A program made the position numbers and the translations under genes. 11,608 bases of DNA from Pelagilacustribacter hypolimneticus (GTDB taxonomy: Bacteria > Pseudomonadota > Alphaproteobacteria > Pelagibacterales > Pelagibacteraceae). The DNA lies in NCBI GenBank assembly GCA_965235125.1, contig CBDDXH010000032.1, positions 1 through 11,608 on the forward strand. The letters run 5' to 3'. The notes below the pieces were generated by a model that worked only from the letters and a program-made list of their open reading frames with translations, was not told where the DNA came from and did not search any database. Of this stretch, positions 6,392 through 11,608 are shown piece after piece. How positions within the stretch are numbered: the stretch's first letter is position 1; every line of letters begins with the position of its first letter.

Positions 6392-7371
6392 TGACAACTT
6401 TAACAGCTTTTAAAAAACCAGATATTAAAATTTCAGTTAGACAAAATTTTGGTATTGACAGTGAGATGGAGGTCGATGGATTTTCAAAAAAAAATGAATT
6501 TGTTCCTAAAATTGATCACGATTATAAATTCGATAGAGATACAACTTTAGCTGTACTATCTGGATTTGCATTTAATAAAAGAGTTCTAATTCAAGGCTAT
6601 CATGGGACGGGAAAATCCACTCATATAGAACAAGTTGCAGCAAGATTAAACTGGGCTTGTGTGAGAGTTAATTTGGATAGTCATGTGAGTAGGATAGATC
6701 TTATTGGAAAAGATGCGATTGTTATTAAAGACGGTAAACAGGTAACTGAATTTAAGGAAGGAATTTTGCCTTGGTCTATACAAAATCCAGTTGCATTAGT
6801 TTTTGATGAATATGATGCAGGTAGACCAGATGTAATGTTTGTTATTCAAAGAATTCTTGAAAGCGATGGAAATTTTACTTTACTAGATAAAAATAAAGTT
6901 ATTTCTCAACACGATTATTTTAGAATGTTTGCAACAACAAATACTATAGGTCTTGGTGATACAACTGGACTTTATCACGGGACGCAACAAATCAATCAAG
7001 GCCAGATGGATAGATGGAATATCGTAACTACCCTTAACTATTTACCTTTTGAAAAAGAATTAGAGATCATTTTAGCAAAAAATAAATCTTATGGTTCTAA
7101 AGAAGGAAAAGAGAAAATTTCTAACATGATTAAAGTTGCAGATCTGACAAGAAAAGGATTCATGAATGGAGATATATCTACTGTGATGAGCCCAAGAACA
7201 GTCTTACATTGGGCGGAGAATACAAAAATATTTAATGATCATGGATATGCTTTTAGATTAACATTTTTAAATAAATGTGATGATATAGAAAAAAAAATCA
7301 TTTCTGAGTATTACCAAAGATGTTTTGGTGAAGATCTTCCCGAATCATCAATTAATGTAACTATTTCCTAA
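6391..7371 (+). CDS. cobS: CobS-like AAA+ ATPase (cobaltochelatase small-subunit family)
   Basis: A MoxR-type AAA+ ATPase of the CobS family. In aerobic cobalamin synthesis, CobS and CobT form a chaperone-like complex that drives CobN to insert cobalt into hydrogenobyrinic acid a,c-diamide. The 326-aa length matches CobS. Visible motifs are Walker A GYHGTGKST (residues 69-77), Walker B ALVFDEYD (135-142), sensor 1 in FATTN (Asn184), the conserved GQMDRW (Arg208) and SPRTVLHWAEN (sensor 2 Arg269). It starts with GTG, overlaps the J-domain stop by one base and abuts cobT with no gap, so the three are made together. No cobN or other corrin gene is present in this window, so the ATPase may serve another client. 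The family call is firm; a cobalt role is not shown. Confidence 0.95.
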   Translation: MTTLTAFKKPDIKISVRQNFGIDSEMEVDGFSKKNEFVPKIDHDYKFDRDTTLAVLSGFAFNKRVLIQGYHGTGKSTHIEQVAARLNWACVRVNLDSHVSRIDLIGKDAIVIKDGKQVTEFKEGILPWSIQNPVALVFDEYDAGRPDVMFVIQRILESDGNFTLLDKNKVISQHDYFRMFATTNTIGLGDTTGLYHGTQQINQGQMDRWNIVTTLNYLPFEKELEIILAKNKSYGSKEGKEKISNMIKVADLTRKGFMNGDISTVMSPRTVLHWAENTKIFNDHGYAFRLTFLNKCDDIEKKIISEYYQRCFGEDLPESSINVTIS

Positions 7372-9171
7372 ATGGAAAAAAAGACAGAGATATTAGAAAA
7401 CTTTAAAAAAGCAATTGCCTCAACTGTTAAATCAATCATTGGTGATCAGAGTGTTGAAGTAATATTTGGTAGTGAAACAAAAAAAAAGAATAATAAAACT
7501 ATAAATCTTCCAAGTCTAAAAAATATTAATAACATTGGTGATTATATAAAAACTAGAGCTTTAGCTGACTCCGAAGCTTTAAAGATAAAATGCTCGGATT
7601 TCAATATTTATAATAGCTTTGAGCCTCAGGGAAAAATATCCAAATTATTATATGCCATAGCTGAAAAAATTAGATATGAAAATATTGGTTCTTCATACTT
7701 TAAAGGTATGAAGGAAAATTTAAACTATTTATATGAATATAAAAACAAAACAAAAGTTGAATATAAAAATAATGATTATGAATTTTTAGATGCATTTGAA
7801 TATTATCTAAGAAGTAATATTTTTAAATCTAATAAAAATAAAGAGTTAGAAAATAAGTATAAGAAATATAAAAAAAAACTAGATACTAAATTAAAAGATA
7901 AATTAAATTTATTAAATGATTCATTGCTTGATCAAAAAAAATTTAATTCTTTAATTTCAAAAATAATTTCGCAATTTAAAATAGATGAAAATGAAGAGTC
8001 TGAGCAAAACCAAGATAATCAAAAAAAGAATGAAAATTTAAAGAATAAATCAAAAGATGAAAGCACTGGAAACTCAAAAGATAGTGACAATAATGAAATG
8101 TCTATAGATGCTAATTTGCCTGATGTAGATCAACTATCATCTGAAATCGATAAAGATAATGAAGCCAGTGAAGATGAAAATTCTCTAAATACACCTAGAA
8201 GCAGAAAAAAAATAAATAAAAATTTTGGGGATACTAAATATAAGTTTTATACTCAAGAATTTGATGAGGTTATATCTGCTGAAAAGTTAGAAAGTAATGA
8301 AGAACTATTAAGACTAAGACAGAATTTAGATCAGCAATTATTAAGTTTAAAAAATTTTATTTCTAAATTAGCCAATAAATTACAAAGAAAATTATTAGCA
8401 AAACAAAATCGCTCTTGGGAGTTTGATTTAGAAGAAGGTTCATTAGATGCTTCCAAATTGACTAGAGTTATTATTGATCCTCTTAATTCACTTTCTTTTA
8501 AAAAAGAAAAAGATATTCAATTTAAGGACACGTTAGTAACTATTTTAATTGACAACTCGGGATCCATGCGCGGAAAACCAATTTCAGTCGCTGCTATCTG
8601 CGCTGATATTTTAGCAAGAACTCTAGAGAGATGTTCTGTAAAAGTAGAAATCTTGGGCTTTACTACTAAGCACTGGAAAGGTGGACAAAGTAGAGAAAAG
8701 TGGATGAATAATCAAAAACCATTATTTCCAGGTCGATTAAATGATCTAAGACATATTATTTATAAATCTGCAGATGCGCCTTGGCGACAATCAAAAAATA
8801 ATATGGGCCTAATGCTCAAAGAAGGTCTGTTAAAAGAAAATATTGACGGCGAAGCTTTAAAGTGGGCTTACAATAAAATTTTTAAAAGAAAAGAAAAAAG
8901 AAAAATATTAATGGTTATATCTGATGGTGCACCAGTCGATGACTCTACATTGTCTACTAATCCAAGTGATTTTTTAGAAAATAATTTAAAACAAGTGGTG
9001 AAATGGATTGAGAAAAGTTCTTCTGTTGAATTACTCGCTATCGGTATTGGACATGATGTTGCAAGATACTACGATAAAGCAATCAAAATTGCTGACGTTC
9101 AAGATCTTGGCGATGTAATGATTAATAAACTAACCGATCTATTTAGCGAAGATAAAAAAACTATTCACTAA
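7372..9171 (+). CDS. cobT: CobT-like VWA-domain protein (cobaltochelatase subunit family)
   Basis: Partner of the CobS-type ATPase. Three regions are visible. Residues 1-200 contain the family N-terminal helical part (ADSEALKIKCSDFNIYNSF). Residues 205-272 are a highly acidic, low-complexity linker. Residues from about 292 to the end form a strongly conserved core with NRSWEFDLEEG and a C-terminal von Willebrand A domain. The MIDAS metal site is complete: DNSGS at 394-398, Thr431 in GFTTKHW and Asp518 in ISDGAPVDD. Other CobT hallmarks include LNDLRHIIYKSADAPW and AIGIGHDVARYYDKA. The 599-aa length fits CobT (about 600-630). The start ATG directly follows the cobS stop with no gap. The strict conservation of the core argues for an active function, although a B12 role cannot be inferred from this window. 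Confidence 0.96.
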   Translation: MEKKTEILENFKKAIASTVKSIIGDQSVEVIFGSETKKKNNKTINLPSLKNINNIGDYIKTRALADSEALKIKCSDFNIYNSFEPQGKISKLLYAIAEKIRYENIGSSYFKGMKENLNYLYEYKNKTKVEYKNNDYEFLDAFEYYLRSNIFKSNKNKELENKYKKYKKKLDTKLKDKLNLLNDSLLDQKKFNSLISKIISQFKIDENEESEQNQDNQKKNENLKNKSKDESTGNSKDSDNNEMSIDANLPDVDQLSSEIDKDNEASEDENSLNTPRSRKKINKNFGDTKYKFYTQEFDEVISAEKLESNEELLRLRQNLDQQLLSLKNFISKLANKLQRKLLAKQNRSWEFDLEEGSLDASKLTRVIIDPLNSLSFKKEKDIQFKDTLVTILIDNSGSMRGKPISVAAICADILARTLERCSVKVEILGFTTKHWKGGQSREKWMNNQKPLFPGRLNDLRHIIYKSADAPWRQSKNNMGLMLKEGLLKENIDGEALKWAYNKIFKRKEKRKILMVISDGAPVDDSTLSTNPSDFLENNLKQVVKWIEKSSSVELLAIGIGHDVARYYDKAIKIADVQDLGDVMINKLTDLFSEDKKTIH

Positions 9172-9205
9172 ATTAATACTTTTTTACTAACTAGCTGTAT
9201 TATAA

Positions 9206-9793
9206 TTAAAAAATTGTTTTTGTATTAATATCGCGTATTTTTATTATTAGTAATCTAAATGGTATTAACATCAAAAAAACCATTAAAAGTTTTACTAATA
9301 AATCTCCAAGAGCAAGCGTTAACCAGGGCATACCAGTTCCTAAAAAAGAAATTGAAAAAAATAAAAAGGTATCAATAATTGACCCAAAAATTGATGAAAT
9401 CATGGGAGCTAAAAACCACACCGTATTTCTAAACCGTTGAAAAATTTCTATATCAATTAATTGTGCAACTAAAAAAGCAATGCCTGATCCTATGGCTATT
9501 CTAATTGATATTAGATCTTGAAAATTTGTTGAGACAAATAATGTTAATAAAATACCTACAGCAAATCCAAAATACACTAATTTTCTGGCTTTTTCTTTTC
9601 CAAATCTTCTGTTTGCTAAATCTGTAATTAAAAATGTTATCGGATAAGTAAAGGCCCCATAAGTAAGTATCTCTTGTAAATTAAATTTATTTATTGGAAA
9701 TTGTACTAGATAATTTGAAATAATAATGATTAGCCCCATAAAAATTGGGAGTATTAAAAATAAACTTTTATCTGATTTTAAATTATTTGACAC
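9206..9793 (-). CDS. VUT/YhhQ-family transporter, probable queuosine-precursor importer (GTG start)
   Basis: A 195-aa integral membrane protein with about six hydrophobic helices. The signatures TYPITFLITDLANRRFG (residues 49-65), AQLIDIEIFQRFR (110-122) and SSIFGSIIDTFLFF (133-146) belong to the vitamin-uptake-like transporter (VUT, YhhQ/QueP) family. E. coli YhhQ imports preQ0/preQ1 for salvage synthesis of the tRNA base queuosine, so the same role is likely here in the inner membrane. The start is GTG and overlaps the rpmB stop by one base (TAGTG); the next in-frame ATG (Met19) would remove part of the first helix. It appears to depend on rpmB translation, as it has no ribosome site or promoter of its own. 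Its stop lies 34 nt from the opposing cobT stop. Confidence 0.9.
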   Translation of the reverse strand: MSNNLKSDKSLFLILPIFMGLIIIISNYLVQFPINKFNLQEILTYGAFTYPITFLITDLANRRFGKEKARKLVYFGFAVGILLTLFVSTNFQDLISIRIAIGSGIAFLVAQLIDIEIFQRFRNTVWFLAPMISSIFGSIIDTFLFFSISFLGTGMPWLTLALGDLLVKLLMVFLMLIPFRLLIIKIRDINTKTIF

Positions 9794-10071
9794 TAAGCAT
9801 TTAAGCTAATACTTAATTTTAGCTTCATGGCTTTTCTAGAAAGTTTTCTTTTTTTTACTGTTTTTAAATATTGATCAAGACCACCTTTAAAATCTACCGA
9901 TCGCACTGCAGCGTTTGTAACTCTTAAAGAAATGTTTCTTTTTAATTTATCACTTTTAAAAGTAACTTTTTTTAAATTAGGCAAAAATCTTCTTTTGGTC
10001 TTATTGTTAGCATGACTAACGTTGTGACCTTTTAAAGGTGATACTCCAGTAAGCTCGCATCTTTTAGACAT
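9793..10071 (-). CDS. rpmB: 50S ribosomal protein L28
   Basis: A 92-aa basic component of the large ribosomal subunit. The sequence starts SKRCELTGVSPLKGHNVSHANNKTKRRF, the usual L28 N-terminus with the conserved CELTG and G-N-VSHANNKTKRRF pattern. It continues with FLPNLKKV and SLRVTNAAVRSVDFKGGLDQYL, typical of the alphaproteobacterial form. No Shine-Dalgarno sequence precedes the ATG, and the likely transcript leader is only about 10 nt. It is co-transcribed with the VUT transporter through a 1-nt overlap. An rpmB near cobS/cobT is, as I recall, a recurrent alphaproteobacterial arrangement, though here the two groups face each other. Confidence 0.98.
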   Translation of the reverse strand: MSKRCELTGVSPLKGHNVSHANNKTKRRFLPNLKKVTFKSDKLKRNISLRVTNAAVRSVDFKGGLDQYLKTVKKRKLSRKAMKLKLSISLNA

Positions 10072-10088
10072 AAATAGAATTTGATAGC

Positions 10089-10117
10089 TATATAATTCCT
10101 ACTTTTAAAATGGTCAA
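10089..10117 (-). promoter_or_regulatory. Predicted sigma70 promoter of rpmB and the VUT transporter
   Basis: On the minus strand TTGACC (10112-10117, 5 of 6 matches) and TATATA (10089-10094, 4 of 6) are separated by exactly 17 bp. The start of transcription would be near 10082, about 10 nt before the rpmB ATG. This is one of the strongest promoter candidates in the window, as expected for a ribosomal protein gene. Confidence 0.55.
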
Positions 10118-10132
10118 GTTATTATATCTAGA

Positions 10133-10161
10133 TTGACAATTAAATAACCAAATAATATTAC
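10133..10161 (+). promoter_or_regulatory. Predicted promoter of the TauE/SafE-family gene
   Basis: A perfect -35 element, TTGACA (10133-10138), is followed 17 bp later by TATTAC (10156-10161, 4 of 6). With this spacing transcription would start at about the ATG at 10167, giving a leaderless mRNA; no Shine-Dalgarno sequence is present. A TAATAT at 10153-10158 is an alternative -10 but with only a 14-bp spacer. Confidence 0.45.
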
Positions 10162-10166
10162 ATTTA

Positions 10167-11252
10167 ATGGACTTTTTCCTTCCTATTGCTCAAGTTCAAA
10201 TTAACATACTTACAATTTTAATCTTAAGTTTTGCAGTTGGATTTTTATCAGGATTATTTGGTATCGGTGGAGGGTTTTTGATGACACCCATTTTAATATT
10301 TTTAGGCATACCCGCTACTTATGCGGTGTCTAATGTTGCAAATAATATTTTAGGGATCTCTGTCTCAGGAGCTATAACTCATTGGTATAAAAAAACTCTC
10401 GACTACCAAATGGGTTTTATGATTGTTTTAGGTGGGCTTATAGGGTCAACAGTTGGCCTAGAAATATTTAAATATTTAAGCAAATTAGGAAATATAAATA
10501 TAATTATAGCATTATCTTATATTTATTTGTTAGCCATTCTTGGAACCGTTATTTTTGTTCAGGGAATTAAAGAAATAAGTGACTTAAAAAAAAAAATAAT
10601 TGTAAAAAAAAAATTACATACTCATTATTGGATTCACGGCTTGCCATTTAGAATACGTTTTCACAAATCAAAATTATATGTAAGTTCTTTAACGCCAATT
10701 CTTCTTGGATTCATGGTTGGTATATTTGCGGCTATTATGGGAATTGGAGGAGCCTTTTTAATGGTTCCAGCAATGATTTATTTAATTGGAATGCCAACTA
10801 AATTTATTCCTGGGACATCTTTATTTGTAACTATATTTATTTCTGCTTTTGTAGTCTTAGGACATGCTTTGCAATTCAAATCTATAGATATCACTCTAGT
10901 TTCTTTTCTTTTAATCGGGTCAATATTTGGTTTACATCTAGGTTTAAAGATTGCTGAGAAATTAAACACTTCAGAATATAAAGCTTTGTTAGCATTATTA
11001 TTAATAGTGTTTGGAATTATTATAGGTGTCGAAACATTTATCTTAAATCCGTTTAATAACATTTCATCGGAGCTGCCTTTAAGTAAATTATCTAATCTAG
11101 ATCTTACTATAAAAAAACTAGCAGAAGATTTTCCTAAAGCTTATGCAATGATGTCTTTATTTTTCGTAATATTTATAGGATTTGTTTTCTCTTATATAAG
11201 AGAATTAATACATCATTTTAGATATTCTAAAAATAAAAATATTAAGAGTTAG
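10167..11252 (+). CDS. TauE/SafE-family membrane permease
   Basis: A 361-aa polytopic inner-membrane protein of the TauE/SafE (formerly DUF81) family, whose characterised members export sulfite, sulfoacetate or related anions; the substrate here is unknown. The family's internal duplication is clear. GLFGIGGGFLMTP (residues 29-41) in the first half matches AAIMGIGGAFLMVP (188-201) in the second, each followed by a conserved PATYAVSNVAN or PTKFIPGTSLF block. About eight helices are visible. Between the halves is a basic loop (about 135-173, with several Lys and His). A final helix (about 327-345) follows a polar segment at 295-325. That segment and helix make it longer than the common 250-aa form. 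The 3' end overlaps the opposing pyrD gene by 11 nt. Confidence 0.9.
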   Translation: MDFFLPIAQVQINILTILILSFAVGFLSGLFGIGGGFLMTPILIFLGIPATYAVSNVANNILGISVSGAITHWYKKTLDYQMGFMIVLGGLIGSTVGLEIFKYLSKLGNINIIIALSYIYLLAILGTVIFVQGIKEISDLKKKIIVKKKLHTHYWIHGLPFRIRFHKSKLYVSSLTPILLGFMVGIFAAIMGIGGAFLMVPAMIYLIGMPTKFIPGTSLFVTIFISAFVVLGHALQFKSIDITLVSFLLIGSIFGLHLGLKIAEKLNTSEYKALLALLLIVFGIIIGVETFILNPFNNISSELPLSKLSNLDLTIKKLAEDFPKAYAMMSLFFVIFIGFVFSYIRELIHHFRYSKNKNIKS

Positions 11253-11607
11253 TGCCAACGGCTTGCTGTATATTTTTAATTTTTTCTTTTTTTAAAATTT
11301 TAATTAATTCTTTTTTAATATCTCTTACAATTCCTGGACCTTTATAAACCATGCCTGTATAAAGCTGCACGGCTGTGGCTCCTGCTAAAATTTTTTCAAA
11401 AGCACTCTGGCCGCTATCGATACCCCCAACACCAATAATTGGAATTTTTCCTTTGTTTGATTTATAAAAATTTTTAATTAATTTTAATGATAGTTTTTGT
11501 AATGGCAAGCCTGATAAACCACCAGCTTCAGTTTTTTTATTATCAGATAAATGCTCTCTATGCTGGTTTGTAGTATTTGTTAATATTATTCCATCAACTT
11601 TAAATTT
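11242..11607 (-). CDS. pyrD: Dihydroorotate dehydrogenase (quinone), class 2, C-terminal part
   Basis: FMN enzyme of the fourth step of pyrimidine synthesis; it oxidises dihydroorotate to orotate and passes electrons to quinone at the membrane. Only the last 121 residues lie in the window. The frame is open to the right edge, so there is no start codon here and an internal TTG near 11508 is not the real start. Visible FMN/substrate motifs are ILTNTT (ending at 11569), EAGGLSGLPL, IPIIGVGGIDSG and GATAVQLYTGMVYKGP, the usual order in class 2 enzymes. The C-terminal tail is Lys/Ile-rich. The stop codon lies inside the end of the TauE-family gene on the other strand, an 11-nt convergent overlap. 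Confidence 0.95.
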   Translation of the reverse strand, partial: KFKVDGIILTNTTNQHREHLSDNKKTEAGGLSGLPLQKLSLKLIKNFYKSNKGKIPIIGVGGIDSGQSAFEKILAGATAVQLYTGMVYKGPGIVRDIKKELIKILKKEKIKNIQQAVGTNS

Positions 11608-11608
11608 T

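Noticed and set aside
6391..9171. The AAA+ / VWA pair read as a defence system or as BchI/BchD magnesium chelatase
   Set aside because: The motifs GQMDRW, LNDLRHIIYKSADAPW and AIGIGHDVARYYDKA are specific to CobS/CobT, and the setting is housekeeping chromosome with no effector, nuclease or mobile gene. BchI/BchD have different lengths and linkers.
9172..9229. An inverted repeat ATTAATAC (9172-9179) / GTATTAAT (9222-9229) between cobT and the VUT gene, considered as a terminator
   Set aside because: The arms are 8 bp, pure AT except one pair, with a 42-nt loop, and the right arm lies inside the transporter coding sequence. This is expected by chance at this base composition.
10084..10091. 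The palindrome ATAGCTAT overlapping the rpmB -10 element, considered as an operator
   Set aside because: Only 8 bp, not extended on either side, and not repeated elsewhere in the spacer. No regulator is nearby.
10072..10166. A possible preQ1 or other riboswitch ahead of the rpmB/VUT operon
   Set aside because: The predicted leader is only about 10 nt, too short for any known riboswitch, and no paired stem with an A-rich tail was found.

Overview
This looks like core chromosome from a very AT-rich, streamlined alphaproteobacterium, most likely SAR11/Pelagibacterales or a close relative. The evidence is the A/T-saturated codon use, the near absence of intergenic space (longest gap about 95 bp), repeated 1-nt stop/start overlaps, and gene clusters typical of alphaproteobacteria (def-fmt-truA; bolA / J-domain gene / cobS / cobT near rpmB). 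I see no tRNA, rRNA, CRISPR array, IS element, phage gene or recombination site, and no gene-free stretch above 100 bp.

Layout. (1) Positions 1-3914 are one leftward operon: a 60-aa membrane protein, a 582-aa exported alpha-helical protein of unknown function, peptide deformylase (def), Met-tRNA formyltransferase (fmt) and tRNA pseudouridine synthase A (truA, running off the left edge). (2) A 73-bp divergent promoter region separates this from rightward aroK-aroB (shikimate kinase, 3-dehydroquinate synthase). (3) A small leftward BolA gene overlaps the aroB end tail to tail. (4) From a 35-bp divergent spacer runs a rightward operon: a Cys-cluster/J-domain protein, CobS-like AAA+ ATPase and CobT-like VWA protein, joined by a 1-nt overlap and a 0-nt gap. 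(5) Converging on it is a leftward pair, rpmB (ribosomal protein L28) and a VUT/YhhQ-type transporter, again with a 1-nt overlap. (6) A 95-bp divergent region leads to a rightward TauE/SafE-family permease. Its end overlaps the 3' end of a leftward class 2 dihydroorotate dehydrogenase gene (pyrD), cut by the right edge.

How they fit together. Most genes are housekeeping: start of translation and N-terminal processing (fmt, def), tRNA modification (truA, and probable queuosine-precursor uptake by the VUT protein), ribosome structure (rpmB), aromatic amino acid synthesis (aroK, aroB) and pyrimidine synthesis (pyrD). The least understood parts are the BolA / J-domain / CobS / CobT block and the 60-aa + 582-aa envelope pair ahead of def. 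CobS and CobT are named for cobaltochelatase, but no cobN or other cobalamin gene is present here and SAR11 is generally regarded as lacking de novo B12 synthesis. A MoxR-like ATPase/VWA remodelling system with another client is therefore a real possibility. I found no clear sign of a wholly new system. Several promoters are placed so that transcripts would start at or within about 10 nt of the start codon, which suggests leaderless or very short-leader mRNAs.
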